A stretch of DNA of 64,000 nt from Cervus elaphus (GCF_910594005.1 NC_057848.1:56375616-56439615); one strand, 5' to 3'. Shown: positions 43,630-54,574, counted from the first letter of the stretch. Numbers and translations are program-made. The notes: generated by a model from the letters alone, not told the origin.

Positions 43630-43745
43630 AATAGGGAAAGGAGGCTGTGGTTCTCACCTCTTACAGGTGAAGGACTAGCAGAGTTTAATCTAATGCCCAA
43701 GGTCACATAGCAAATTTACTAGCAAGCTCAGACCAGAATTCAGTA
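43630..43745 (-). repeat. MIR SINE fragment
   Basis: CTCTTACAGGTGAAGGACTA, GCCCAAGGTCACATAGCAAA, CAGACCAGAATTCAG form antisense MIR. Confidence 0.65.
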
Positions 43746-44039
43746 GTGGCTTTGCCATTATTTTCTTGCTTAGACTAGTCCTTGCCTAGGGTGATGATTA
43801 AAAAATCAATTCAGCAGAGCTAAAACCCCTACTGACTGGTTATCCCATCACAAGACACACACACATTAATTGACAGAGCGTTGTTGGTTTTGTCAAGAAT
43901 GATGTGATGATTTGCGTCTGACACTCACTATCTTACAGAATCTGTACTTAGAGCTAAGATGGAGATTATTTTACAATAGGCCAGTCCCCTGAAGTTCACT
44001 TGGTAGAACCTCATTTGACCACACTTTAAAAACACAGTG

Positions 44040-44041
<2 letters not shown>

Positions 44042-44077
<36 letters not shown>
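44042..44077. repeat. (AC)18 microsatellite
   Basis: Uninterrupted AC run followed by a C-rich CCACCACCACC edge. It is likely length-polymorphic. Confidence 0.95.
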
Positions 44078-44079
<2 letters not shown>

Positions 44080-44475
44080 CACCACCACCAAGGGTCAAAC
44101 TTTTTTAAAGAAGTGCTTATTGTTAATAATGTACCTACAAGTAAAAGTTTAAACCATGTTTCAGTTACAGCCTGAAATGTGGGGAAGATCACACTGTTGG
44201 GCCAGGAAGGAGGTGAAAGTTGCTCAACCTGACAAAGCAAAAACAATGTTCTTGGTTTCTGATTTTAGATATTTTTCTTATTCAAGAAAGAATTGCTATT
44301 TATTCAAATATTGCTTCCAATTATCAATATTAAAGAGGATAAATCTCTAACTTAAATTTTGTCTGAATCAACCATGGTATAACATAAACCAGCACCTAAA
44401 ACCCTGGGGACATTATGAAGTTTTCGTCTTTAGAAAAATTACTGATGATATGCTTTTACCCTTAAACAAGAATGC

Positions 44476-44701
44476 TGCTGTGATGTGCTAAGTCACTTCA
44501 GTTGTGTCCAACTTTTTGCAACCCCATGGACTGTAGCCTGCCAGGCTCCTCTGTCCATGGGATTCTCTTGGCAAGAATACCAGACTGGATTGTCATGCTC
44601 TCTTCCAGGGAATCTTCCAGAACCAGGGATCGAACCCATGTCTCTTACATCTCTTGCATTGGCAGGCGGGTTCTTTACCACTAGTGCCACCTGGGAAGCC
44701 C
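44476..44701 (-). mobile_element. Bov-tA SINE
   Basis: Antisense Bov-tA (GTTGTGTCCAACTTTTTGCA ... CACTAGTGCCACCTGGGAAG). The target duplication is weak (an AAACA-like match). Confidence 0.92.
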
Positions 44702-45467
44702 AAAACAGGTATCCTTATTTCCAATTCTTTTCAATACAGTCAGTCTCCAACCTAAAATTTAAGAGCCCTGTCAAAATTAAAATAGCATACTTATGCATTA
44801 AGTTAAACTATGGCTGTTTTCAAATTATTCAATGCAGATAGCCATGGAGTATGCTTGAAACAAATTAGAAGCAATGGCTGTAACAGTGTTTCCCAAGTTG
44901 ATGCTTTTGAGCAGCTCCTAGAAATAGCACTAGTAATATCCCCGGTTTGGTAGCCAAAGCAATTTAAGCAAATTAGAGATGCTTAAGCTTTTGTCAAATG
45001 ACTGTACTAAAATCAAATTTGATACACTTTAAAAACCAATATTATAGATAGTAATTATAATTGCTTCCAACAAGTCAGTTGAAAAACCATCCCAGACCTC
45101 CAACATAGAGTGTCTAAGGAGGATTGTCCTTTAAGCACAATTCTACATAAATTACTCAAAGCAACAAAAGAACAGAAGTCACTGTAAAACAGAGGCCTTT
45201 GACACTTTGTTTCTTCTAAAGCATTCAAAGTGTTCTGGTTTATAGTCAAAGTAATCTAAGACTGGAAAAAATCTTGGAGAAAAAGAGGAATTAGTGGAAT
45301 ATGAAAGAACCTGCACTTAACCATGAAACAATGTTATGATTCCTAAAGTGAACTTGCTTTTCCTTTGTCTTGTTAAAAAAAATATGGTGAATATGTCATG
45401 AGGATATTTTCTCATATGTCCCTATAGAAGACAGGCTACATAAAGCTGTTTGGGTATTTTTCAACAC
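44702..45467. other. No recognised feature
   Basis: AT-rich unassigned DNA. Confidence 0.45.
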
Positions 45468-45481
45468 AAGACCAGATGTTC

Positions 45482-45540
45482 GTGTATGACAAAACCCACT
45501 GAAAAATAAATACATAAATAAAGGAACAACAACAAAAAAA
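45482..45540 (+). mobile_element. Ultra-short L1 3'-tail insertion
   Basis: The 59-bp insert begins GTGTATGACAAAACCCACTG, like the extreme L1 3' end, and is then only A-rich tail. A perfect 14-bp duplication AAGACCAGATGTTC flanks it at 45468-45481 and 45541-45554. Confidence 0.85.
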
Positions 45541-45599
45541 AAGACCAGATGTTCTTAAGTGAAAATGGTGTGAAATTGGGATACAGGACAAATGTTGAT

Positions 45600-46000
45600 C
45601 TCTATGACACCACTGTCTTCTGCTTTTTCTTCGACCCTCAGCTTGGCTGCATGCTCTTTTTTCATCAGCTCTTTAAATAAATTTCTGTCCTCAGCACTTT
45701 CTGCTCTTCTCATTCCTAAGGCTTTAATAGACAAGCAGAACCAGATCTGGGTCCTCTGCTCTAGTCCTGCTATCCCCATCTCTCCCTGGATGTCCCCAAA
45801 ACCTCCTAAACTCACTTGTACAAAAGTTGTCTTTCTCCATCATGTCCACCAGCCCCGCATCATTTCCCACCTTTTACCTATTGCCACTACCTGCTGTCCC
45901 TCTGTATTTCAGCTGTGCTTGCCAAAATTTCAGGAGCCACTCCAAAGAAAATGCAAGAAGTAGGGATAAAGTATGTGGACTTTGGAGCTAGGCTACTCCA
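45600..46000 (+). repeat. Possible L2 fragment
   Basis: CTGGATGTCCCCAAAACCTC, CTAAACTCACTTGTACAAAA has L2-like order. The minus frame 45815-45555 (...DRNLFKELMKKEHAAKLRVE...) is probably incidental. Confidence 0.4.
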
Positions 46001-46050
46001 GGTGCAGCCACATTCTAATTAGATAAACTATCAGCAAGATTCTCCCACTT

Positions 46051-47109
46051 CAGTTCAGTTCAGTCACTCAGTCATGCCCGACTCTGTGACCCCATGGACT
46101 GCAGCACGCCAGGCTTCCTTGTTCATCACCAACTCCCAGAACTTACTCAAACTCATGTCCATTGAGTCAGTGATGCCATCTAACCATCTCATCCTCGGTC
46201 ATCCCCTTCTCCTCCCGCCTTCAATCTTTCCCAGCATCAGGGTCTTTTCAAACAAGTCAGTTCTTCACATCAGGTGACCAAAGTACTGGAGTTTCAGATT
46301 CAGCATCAATCCTTCCAATGAATACTCAGGATTGATCTCCTTTGGATCTCCTTGCTGTCCAAGGAACTGTCAAGAGTCTTCTCCAACACCACAGTTCAAA
46401 AACATCAATTCTTTGGCACTCAGCTTTCCTTATAGTCCAACACTCTCATCCATACATGATGGACCTTTGTTGGTAAAGTAATGTCTCTGCTTTTTAAAAT
46501 GCTGTCTATGTTGGTCATAACTTTTCTTCCAAGGAGTAAGCATCTTTTAATTTCATGGCTGCAGTTACCATCTACAGTGATTTTGGAGCCCCCAAAAATA
46601 AAGTCTCTCACTGTTTCCATTGTTTCCCCATCTATTTGCCATAAAGTGATGGCACCAGATGCCATGATCTTAGTTTTCTGAATGTTGAGCTTTAAGCCAA
46701 CTTTTTCACTCTCCTCTTTCACTTTCACCAAGAGGCTCTTTAGTTCTTCACTTTCTGCCATAAGGGTGGTGTTATCTGCATATCTGAGGTTATCGATATT
46801 TCTCCCAGCAATCTTGATTCCAGCTTGTGCTTCATCCAGCCCGGCATTTCTCATGATATACTCTACATATAAATTAAATAAGCAGGGTAACAAAGTACAG
46901 CCTTGACATACTCCTTTCCCGATTTGGAACCAGTCTGTTGTTTCATATCCAGTTCTAACTGTTGCTTCCTGACCTGAATACAGATTTCTCATGAAGCAGA
47001 ATACCAGGTGGTCTGGTATTCCCATCTCTTTAAGAATTTTCCACAGTTTGTTGTGATCCACACAGTCAAAGATTTTGGCATAGTCAATAAAGCAGAAGTA
47101 GATTTTTTT
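46051..47109 (-). mobile_element. BovB LINE, 5'-truncated, with long RT frame
   Basis: 3' end at the left (CAGTTCAGTTCAGTCACTCA), truncated at about 47109 next to a T-run. An 8-bp duplication TCCCACTT is at 46043-46050 and 47110-47117. Confidence 0.95.
46420..47109 (-). pseudogene. BovB reverse transcriptase fragment, YADN active site
   Basis: About 229 codons open on the minus strand, covering RT motifs A to C. FCFIDYAKIFDCVDHNKLWK (motif A, catalytic Asp present), WFQIGKGVCQGCTLLPCLFN, then NLRYADNTTLMAESEELKSL. The second aspartate of the YADD catalytic box is asparagine here, which should abolish polymerase activity. The endonuclease domain is absent through 5' truncation. The frame ends at a premature stop after HVWMRVLDYKES, before the C-terminal domain. 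It is a fossil with no start codon of its own. Confidence 0.93.
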
Positions 47110-47139
47110 TCCCACTTACTAATTCCATGTACAGTCTGG

Positions 47140-47312
47140 GGCACTATAATCAGGCTGGATTCACAGCCTAGATCACCTACTTGCAAGCTGTGTCACCTTG
47201 GGCAAGTTATCTGACCTTTATGGGCCTGATTTTCTTCATCTGTAAGACAGAGATATAGAGATGTATAGGCCCGGTACATAGTAAGCACTCAGTAAATATT
47301 AGTCATTATTTT
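47140..47312 (+). repeat. MIR SINE
   Basis: GCAAGCTGTGTCACCTTGGG, CAAGTTATCTGACCTTTATG, CTTCATCTGTAAGACAGAGA, CATAGTAAGCACTCAGTAAA. Well-preserved MIR. Confidence 0.85.
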
Positions 47313-47344
47313 AGTTGTCTACATTCTTCCCTCATCCAATCATG

Positions 47345-47960
47345 TTCTTCTTCGAATATTTTATTGTAAAAACTCCTGAACATAAAGAAAAGCTCAAAGA
47401 TTTGTACATTGAACATGCACATCCTTATCACCTAAGTTCCACTATTGTTAACAGTGGGCTATATTGACTTTATTGCATATCTATCCATCCATCCATCCAT
47501 CAGTCCATCTTAACTTTTTAAGCACTTCAAAGTAAGTTGCAGCTTCAGTTAACTCTATCCCTAAATGCTTTAGCATGCTTGTCATTAACTAGAATTTAAT
47601 ATTTAATTCCTTTTTTAGATAAAATGAACATGTAGTGAAATGAATGAATCTTAAGTGTATGTACTTTGATGAGTTTTGACAAATGCACATACCTGTATAA
47701 CCCAAACCCCTGTCAAAATATAGAACACTTGCATCACCCTAGAAAGTTGTCTCATGTCGCTTCATACTTGGGATGCCCCTACCTTTTCAAAAGGCAGTCA
47801 CTGCTCTGATTTTTTTTCTTCCTTGTCAGAGGTTAGTTTAATCTATTCTAGAATGTCATATGAATGGAGTAATACAGGAGGTACTCTTATCCTCAATCTT
47901 TTTAATGGTGGTAAAGTTGATGTAAAAAAAATCTCCCTGTTGTTCTGATTTGCACTAATT
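47345..47960 (-). mobile_element. Old L1 3' UTR
   Basis: Antisense L1M-type text with GTATGTACTTTGATGAGTTT, TGACAAATGCACATACCTGT, CAAAATATAGAACACTTGCA. It contains a short (ATCC)n run at about 47482-47500. Confidence 0.7.
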
Positions 47961-48019
47961 ACTACTGAGGATGAACTCCTAAAAAGTTATCACTTGGGGG
48001 TTCTTTTATATTCATTATT

Positions 48020-48285
48020 CTATTGGCTTAGACTCTGCAGACAGTAGGGTATGAACTTGGTTCTTAGTTTACCAGATGTACAAACTTGGACAAATTACTT
48101 GACCTTCCTGAGCTTCAGTTTCTTCATCTCTAATATGGACATAATAATTGATTTATCTTATAGAATATTAATACCTTATAGGATTATGAAAATTATGAGA
48201 TACTACAGATACTACACCTAAATCATTTATTATTACAGTGTCCAGACACAGAAATTGTTCAATGAGTGTCAGCTATTATTATCAA
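48020..48285 (+). repeat. MIR SINE
   Basis: AGACTCTGCAGACAGTAGGG, CTTGGACAAATTACTTGACC, TTTCTTCATCTCTAATATGG, TTGTTCAATGAGTGTCAGCT match MIR along most of its length. Confidence 0.8.
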
Positions 48286-48458
48286 GTGTTTCTTTGTGGA
48301 TTAAGAATAATTACTGTGCTCTTCCTTCCATACCCACATAGCTCATTCCCTCATGACCTCCTCCTCTCTACTCAATTGTCACCTCATCAGTGACAACTCC
48401 CTTGATAGTCATATTTTAACACAGCAACCAACCCCAACACTGTTTCCCCCATCTTGCT

Positions 48459-48888
48459 GTACTGGGTTGAATTGTGTTCCTTCAAAAGATATGTTCGAGT
48501 CCTAACACCTATACCTGTAAAATGTGACTTTTTTTGGAAACAGAATCTTTGCAGATGTAGTCAAGTTGAAATCAGGTCACACTGCATTAGGGTAGACCCT
48601 AAGTCCAATGACTGGTATTCTTGTAAGAGACAGAGAGACACATAGAAACACACAGGAACAGTATCATGCAACAATAGAGGCAGAGATTGGAGTGATGTGT
48701 CTACAAACCAAGGACTGAGGGCAACCACCAGAAGCCAGGAAGAGACAAGGAAGGATCACCCCCCTGGAGCCTTCAGAGGGCTTGTCAACACTTTGATTTT
48801 GGACTTCTAGCCTTTAGAACTATGAGAGAATAAATTTCTGTGGTTTTAAGCCACCGAGTTTGTTACAGCAGCCCTAGCAAATGAACAA
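48459..48888 (+). mobile_element. MLT1-like (MaLR) LTR, nearly complete
   Basis: CTGGGTTGAATTGTGTTCC, GAATCTTTGCAGATGTAGTC, GGGTAGACCCTAAGTCCAAT, TTGATTTTGGACTTCTAGCC, GAGAATAAATTTCTGTGG, GCCACCGAGTTTG appear in LTR order. Confidence 0.8.
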
Positions 48889-48889
48889 A

Positions 48890-49258
48890 TTCACTTATTT
48901 TTCTGCATAGCACTTGCCACCTGATATAATAATTATTTATTTTGTTTATTATCCATTTCCCTGACTAGAGTAAAGGATCCATTAGAGCAGGGACTTTTTC
49001 AATATTTATTAATTTTATTTGTCTGTGTCAGGTCTTAGTTATGGCTCGTGGGATCTTTCTCAATGTGGCGCGCAGGCTTAGATGCCCTGAGACATGTGGG
49101 ATCTTAGTTCTCCAACAAGGGATAGAACCCACATCCTTTGCATTGCAAGGCAGATTCCTAACCACTGGACCACCAGGGAAGAGGTACTTTGTTTTGTTCA
49201 TAGTGATTCCCTAGCACTAAGAGGGTATCTGACATAATAGATCCTCAATAAACATTCA
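48890..49258 (+). repeat. L2 LINE 3' end, split by a SINE
   Basis: ATTTCCCTGACTAGAGTAAA, GCAGGGACTTTTTC, then after the SINE TTGTTTTGTTCATAGTGATT, ATCCTCAATAAACATTCATG. Confidence 0.7.
49007..49184 (-). mobile_element. CHR-type SINE
   Basis: Antisense CHR (GGCTCGTGGGATCTTTCTCA ... CTAACCACTGGACCACCAGG). It interrupts the L2 3' end. Confidence 0.85.
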
Positions 49259-49305
49259 TGGAAGGAAGGAGGAAGGAGGGAGGTAAGTAGGGAAGGAGAA
49301 AGTTG
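49259..49305. repeat. GGAA-rich simple repeat
   Basis: Imperfect GGAAGGA units directly after the L2 3' terminus. Confidence 0.75.
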
Positions 49306-49925
49306 GTTTACTATTCATATATAATAGTTACACATTGAACATTATGAGTTTATCTTCTGCTTTTTAATTTTAAGATGGTTTTTGATGTGAAGTTTTGTGT
49401 TCAAATTCATCTTTTTTAGTGGTTCCTTGTCATCAATATTATTCTTAAAACAGCTTTTCTCAATCTCATAATCATATAGTCACCTTATTTTCCTCTTAGT
49501 ACTTTATAGTTTAATTCTTGTTTTATTTGTTATGAAAAATTTAAATATAAAGAAAAGTAGGGAGAATTAGATAACGTGCAGTTTCATTTTTTATATTCAG
49601 CCCTTTATCCATCTGGGGTTTATTCTGATGAGTGGGATGAGAGTTTTAGCTGTTATTTCATTTCAGGTTTTCTCAAAATAATTAACCAACTTTTACTGAC
49701 TAACCTATCTTTTCTTTCCCAATTTGAAATGACACCCTAATGACCATCTAAATACCTATATATATTTCAATCAGTAGAACAGCAGAGAAATCTCAGCAAC
49801 AGGCATCTATTTTTATCTTAGCATCACTTTTATTTTTTCCTAGCATCACTTTTAAAATGCTGCTTTGTAAGTTTTAATATCTGTTAAGTTCTACTTCATG
49901 ACTCCTTTTCCTCCTCACCATTTTT
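49306..49925 (-). mobile_element. AT-rich DNA with an old L1 piece (about 49580-49760)
   Basis: TTTATCCATCTGGGGTTTAT, TTTCTTTCCCAATTTGAAAT resemble antisense L1 ORF2. The rest is unassigned. Confidence 0.5.
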
Positions 49926-49929
49926 CTTT

Positions 49930-50590
49930 TTTAAAAATATTTATTTATTTATTTTAATTGGAGGATAATTACTTTACAACATTGTGGTGGTTTTGTCATA
50001 CATCAACATGAATCAGCCACAGGTGTACATGTGTCCCCCCATTCCGAACCCCCCTCTCACTCTCCCCACCCCACCCCTCTGGGTTGTCCCAGAGCACCAG
50101 CCTTGAGTGCCCTGCTTCATGCATCAAACTTGCACTGGTCATCTATTTTTTTGTTGTTGTTGTTGTTGTTGTTTTTTGGTTTTTTTTGGTCATCTATTTT
50201 ACATATGGTAATATACATGTTTCAATGCTATTCTCTCAAATCGTCCCACCCTCGCCTTCTCCCACATAGTCCAAAAATCTGTTCTTTACATCTATGTTTG
50301 TTTTGTTGTCTTGCATATAGGGTTGTCATTACCGACTTTCTAAATTCCATATATATGCTTTAATGTACTGTATTGGTGTTTCTCTTTCTGACTTTCTTCA
50401 CTCTATATAATAGGCACCAGTTTCATCCACCACATTAGAACTGACTCAAATGTGTTCTTTTTTATAGCTGAGTAATATTCCATTGTGTATATGTACCACA
50501 ACTTCCTTATCCATCTGTCTGCTGATGGACATGCTTCCATGTCCTAGCTATTGTAAACAGTGCCTCAGTAAACATTGGGGTACATATGTC
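49930..50590 (-). mobile_element. L1 3' end, 5'-truncated
   Basis: Antisense ruminant-type L1: TTGGAGGATAATTACTTTAC, CATGAATCAGCCACAGGTGT, GAGTAATATTCCATTGTGTA. It is more diverged than the copy at 18003-18974. It contains the small insertion at 50150-50186. Confidence 0.92.
50150..50186. mobile_element. Tail-only insertion: T/(GTT)n between 14-bp repeats
   Basis: A 37-bp T/GTT-rich segment lies between perfect copies of TGGTCATCTATTTT (50136-50149 and 50187-50200). The L1 text is continuous without it. It looks like a retrotransposon tail, antisense, with no body. Confidence 0.75.
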
Positions 50591-50689
50591 TTCCCTGTGT
50601 ATTCTTACAGATGAACTTCAGAATCATCATGAAGTTTGGAAGTTGGTTGGAACTGTGTTAAATTTATCCATGTATTTATAGGAGAAAGC

Positions 50690-51090
50690 TGCCGCTACTT
50701 CTGTGCTGGGGCTGCTGCCCTGATTCACATCTGCACCTCCCACTTAGCCTCCTAGCTGGCTTTGGGCCCAGTGCTCTTCAAGCCAGTCTCTACGCTGCTG
50801 TCAGAGAGGTCTTACTAAGGGGGCAAATGTGGGTCATTTCTCTGCTTAAAACTCTTAAGTGACTTCCCTTTCCATTCAGGACAAGGTTCCGTGATCTGGC
50901 CCCAACTTACTTCTCTCCTCACATGGGCCAGCCATTCTGAACCAAGTATAGTTCTTTAGAAGAACCTCCATCTGCTCTCATCTTTTTACATAAACCACTC
51001 TGCCTAAAAAGACCCTTCACCGACCTTCTTGCCTACCTCCCCGCAGGCCCCCTTTCCAGAGGCCCCCTGGGAAGAACTTCCTGATCCAGC
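50690..51090 (+). repeat. L2 LINE fragment
   Basis: CTCTACGCTGCTGTCAGAGA, TCATTTCTCTGCTTAAAACT, GTTCCGTGATCTGGCCCCAA, AACTTCCTGATCCAGCC are L2 3' text in order. Confidence 0.8.
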
Positions 51091-51381
51091 CTGGGTTTCA
51101 TGTCCTCTTCCCTGCCTCTGGACATCTAGCCTGGCACTCAACATATTGGTCCCTAATTGCTTATTTATCAAAACCTTGAGCAAGTCACTTCTTCCTGAGC
51201 TTCAGTCTCCCCACTTAAGAATAAAGCTGGACTATGATCTACATGCTAGCAAATTTGGAAAACTCAACAGTGGCCACAGGACAGGAAAAGGTCAGTTTTC
51301 ATTCCACTCCCAAAGAAAGGCAATGCCAAACAATGTTCAAACTACCACACAATTGCACTCATCTCACACACTAGCAAAGTA

Positions 51382-52227
51382 ATGCTCATAATTCTCCAAG
51401 CTAGGCTTCAACAGTACCTGAACCAAGAACTTTCAGATGTTCAAGCTGGATTTAGAAAAGGCAGAGGAACCAGAGATCAAATTGCCAACATCCACTGGAT
51501 CATCGAAAAAGCAAGAGAATTCCAGAAAAATATGAACTTCTGCTTTATTGACTACGCTAAAGCCTTTGACTGTGTGGATCACAACAAACTGTGGAAAATT
51601 CTTAAAGATATGGGAATACCAGATCATCTCACCTGCCTCCTGAGAAACCTGTATGAAGGTCAAGAAGCAACAGTTAGAACCAGACGTGGAATGACAGACT
51701 GGTTCCAAATTGGGAAAGGAGTATGTCTAGGCTGCATATTGTCACTCAGCTTATTTAATTTATATTCAGAGTACATCATGAGAAACACCAGGCTGGATGA
51801 AGCACAAGCTGGAATCAAGATTAAAGGGAGAAATATCAATAACCTGAGATATGCAGATGACATCACCTTTATGGCAGAAAGTGAAGAGGAACTAAAGAGC
51901 CTCTTGATGAAGGTGAAAGAGGAGAGTGAAAATGCTGGCTTAAAACTAAACATTCAAAAAAAAAAGACCAATGGCATCCGATCCCATCACTTCATGGCAA
52001 ATAGATGGGGAAACAATGAAAACAGTGACAGACTTTTTATTTTCTTGGGCTCCAAAATCACTGCAGATGGTGACTGCAGCCATGAAATTAAAAGACACCT
52101 GCTCCTTGGAAGAAAAGCTATGACCAACCTAGACAGTCTATTAAAAAGCAGAGACATTACTTTGCTGACAAAGGTCCACCTAGTCAAAGCTATGGTTTTT
52201 CCAGTAGTCAGTCACGTATGGATGTGA
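51382..52227 (+). pseudogene. BovB reverse transcriptase, 281-codon open frame
   Basis: The longest frame in the window. ILQARLQQYLNQELSDVQAG, the motif-A block FCFIDYAKAFDCVDHNKLWK, WFQIGKGVCLGCILSLSLFN (usual CQGC changed to CLGC), and NNLRYADDITFMAESEEELK with an intact YADD. Near residues 194-221 the text (KKKTNGIRSHHFMANRW...) is out of register after an A-run. It returns to BovB register at LGSKITADGDCSHEIKRHLL, so two indels compensate. The endonuclease is missing and a stop after SHVWM removes the C-terminal domain, so it is not functional. Its Met start is only a codon inside the RT. Confidence 0.93.
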
Positions 52228-52297
52228 GTGTTGGACCATAAAGAAGGCTGAGTGCCAAAGAATTGATGCTTTTGAGCTGTGGTGTTGGAGAAGACTC

Positions 52298-52621
52298 TTG
52301 AGAGTCCCTTGGACTGCAAGACTAAACCAGTCAATCCTAAAGGAAATCAACCCTGAATACTCACTGGAAGGACTGATGATGAAGCTGAAGCCCCAATACT
52401 TTGGTCACCTGATGCAAAGAGCTGACTCATTAGAAAAGATCCTGATGCAAGCAAAGATTGAAGGCAGGAGAAGGGGACGACAGAGGATGAGATGGTTGGA
52501 TGGCATCACTGACTCAATGGACATGAGTTTGAGCAAGCTCCGGGTGATGGTGAAGGATGGCGAAGCCCTGCGTGCTATAATCCATAGGGTTGCAAAGAGT
52601 CGGACACAACTGAGCGACTGA
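52298..52621 (+). pseudogene. BovB C-terminal domain remnant
   Basis: A separate frame continues the same element: RVPWTARLNQSILKEINPEY, SLEGLMMKLKPQYFGHLMQR, RQRMRWLDGITDSMDMSLSK and the terminal RVAKSRTQLSD. In intact BovB this is fused to the RT. Here a frameshift around 52212 and further changes separate it. It is recognisable by its GHLM and MRWLDGITDSMDMS blocks, which lie beyond the RT in the BovB protein. Not expressed as far as the sequence shows. Confidence 0.9.
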
Positions 52622-52922
52622 ACAATAACAACAGTGATGTATAAAGTATGATTCTTTCAGCTTAAATTTTATGCAGTCCCTTGTTTCAAAGCTAATGTAA
52701 CAGAATTGCCAAATAGACAACTTCTCAGTCAACATATGTTTGTGCTAATTAAACTGATGCCACATTGACTCTTCTGTCTGGGGAAAATAAATGCCCACAC
52801 TGATGACCTTGGAAAAAAAAACTGAATCAAAGGCAAATCATACTTGTAGTGCTTCTCCTGGACTTATTGTAAATCTTTAGAAATAAGTAAGCTGTATGTG
52901 GTACGTTACTCATTTCCCCCCT

Positions 52923-53040
52923 GTGGTGATTTAGTCGTGTCCGACTCTTTTGACCCCATGGAGTGTAGTCTGTCAGGCTCCTCTGTCCATGGGATTCTCC
53001 AGGCAAAAATACTGGAGTGGGTTGCCATTTCCTTCTCCAA
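52923..53040 (-). mobile_element. Bov-A monomer SINE
   Basis: Antisense single unit: TTTAGTCGTGTCCGACTC ... GGAGTGGGTTGCCATTTCCT. No clear duplication. Confidence 0.88.
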
Positions 53041-53138
53041 ATTTTCTCCATAACTACCAATTTAAGTGACCTATTTCCCCTCAAATTCTCAACAAATGAC
53101 TTAAATGCAAAGCACTTTTAGAATTATTGGAGATGTCT

Positions 53139-53712
53139 AACTTTAACAAAGACAGATTATTTTTATTTTCCAAAGTTTTAATTTTATATTGGAATATAGT
53201 CCATTAACAAGCTCCGGGAGTTGGTGATAGACAGGGAAGCCTGGCGTGGTGCGGTCCATGGGGTCGCAAAGAGTTGGACACGACTGAGTGACTGAATTGA
53301 ACTGAACTTTAACAAAGAGATTATTTTTATTTTTTAAGCTTTTTATTTTATATTGGGGTATAGTCCATTAACAATGTTGTGATAGCTTCAGGTGGACAGC
53401 AACTGATGGTGATAGTTCAGGTGGACTTGGCCATACATATACATGTATCCATTCTTCCTGAAACTCCCCTCCTGTCCAAGCTGCCATATAACATTGAGTT
53501 CCACGTGCTATACAATAGGTCCTTGTTGGTTATCCATTTTAAAGATAGCAGTGTGTACACATCCATCCCAAATTCACTATCTCTTCCCCTCATCCTTCTC
53601 TTCCAGCAACCAGCAACCAGTTTGTTCTCTGAGTCCATTTCTGTTTTGTAATAAGTTTATTTGCATCACATCATTTCCTTTTAGATTCTGCATACATGGG
53701 ATGCCATTTGAC
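53139..53712 (-). mobile_element. Old L1 3' end, split by a BovB tail
   Basis: Antisense L1 3' text: TATTGGGGTATAGTCCATTA, ACAATAGGTCCTTGTTGGTT, AACCAGTTTGTTCTCTGAGT. The first about 70 bp occur twice, on either side of the BovB insert. Confidence 0.8.
53209..53304 (+). mobile_element. Short BovB 3'-end insertion
   Basis: About 96 bp of BovB terminus (GCTCCGGGAGTTGGTGATAG ... GACTGAATTGAACTGAA). It lies between about 70-bp direct repeats (53139-53210 and 53305-53374). Confidence 0.88.
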
Positions 53713-53739
53713 ATTTCTCCTCCAAAGGTAGATCAGAAT

Positions 53740-53875
53740 ATCTGAAGTGAGAATCACCCAGATCCGCCCTGATTTTAGATGAAGGAACTGAGACTCCAAA
53801 GAGGCCAAGTGGTTTACCCCTCAGGAACACAGCCCCTCCACACATGCCCATTAAAAGTGGAAACTGCAATAACTG
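53740..53875 (-). repeat. MIR SINE fragment
   Basis: TTTTAGATGAAGGAACTGAG, ACTCCAAAGAGGCCAAGTGG match antisense MIR core. Confidence 0.55.
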
Positions 53876-54565
53876 TCTGCATACTAGCCACCTTTGCTAA
53901 AGCACCAGTGAACCACTAGAGACAATAAACTTGCATTATTAAAGCAGAGGTTTGGTGGTGTTAAGGATTATAACAAATAAGCTTTAATCCCCTCTTTTAC
54001 TGAGCTACTTTATTAGGGGGGAGGGAGACCTTTGCTTTGCTGCCACATCAAACTTAACTATGATTAGGCACCAACAAAGTAGTCAGCATTAGACAGCACA
54101 GGAAATATCTGTAGAGTTCTTTATGCTTGTATAATTGCCTCAAGCATTAGTCACTTTAAAAAAAAATCACACACTTACTTAATAATGGAAGAGAGAATTT
54201 ACTACCAAGTCTCTTTTCATTAAGATTTCACTTCACCACCAAGAATTAAAATCCATTCCCTAAACCACTACCACCAAAGAAAATATACTGAACCCACATA
54301 TCCTTGAGGTAGACCAACGTTATCATTACTTCCCCTTATGAGGAAACGAAAGCCTTAGGCAACTAGCTCAAGGCTAAGTGCAATTCAGTAAGAGCTCCTC
54401 TTCTTGATAAAACTGGACTGTTATAAGGGAACATTTAAATGGTTTGAAAATTCAAAAATTCCATGGCAACAGGAATGACACACACATACACCACCTTTTG
54501 GTTGTCCTTATCTCTTTTTGATGAGAAATAAAGACTAAAATATGACATTTCAAATAGACACCTTC
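53876..54565. other. No gene; weak MIR near 54310-54400
   Basis: Largely unassigned AT-rich DNA. CTTATGAGGAAACGAAAGCC is a weak antisense MIR-like piece. Confidence 0.45.
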
Positions 54566-54574
54566 CTTTGTTGA

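Larger units (their letters stand above)
51238..52622 (+). mobile_element. BovB LINE, long 5'-truncated copy
   Basis: From the RT N-terminal region (GCTAGCAAATTTGGAAAACT) to the BovB 3' terminus (CAACTGAGCGACTGAAC). It is the best-preserved BovB RT in the window. No convincing duplication is seen. Confidence 0.95.

Noticed and set aside
45555..45815. An 86-codon minus-strand frame with charged, helical-looking text
   Set aside because: It overlaps probable L2 on the other strand and is short. There is no start context or conservation evidence.
47482..47502. CRISPR-like or other spaced repeat array
   Set aside because: It is a simple (ATCC)n run. No spaced direct-repeat array occurs in the window, as expected for mammalian DNA.
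51382..52227. The 281-codon frame as a candidate gene
   Set aside because: It is BovB reverse transcriptase with the endonuclease missing and the C-terminus in another frame.
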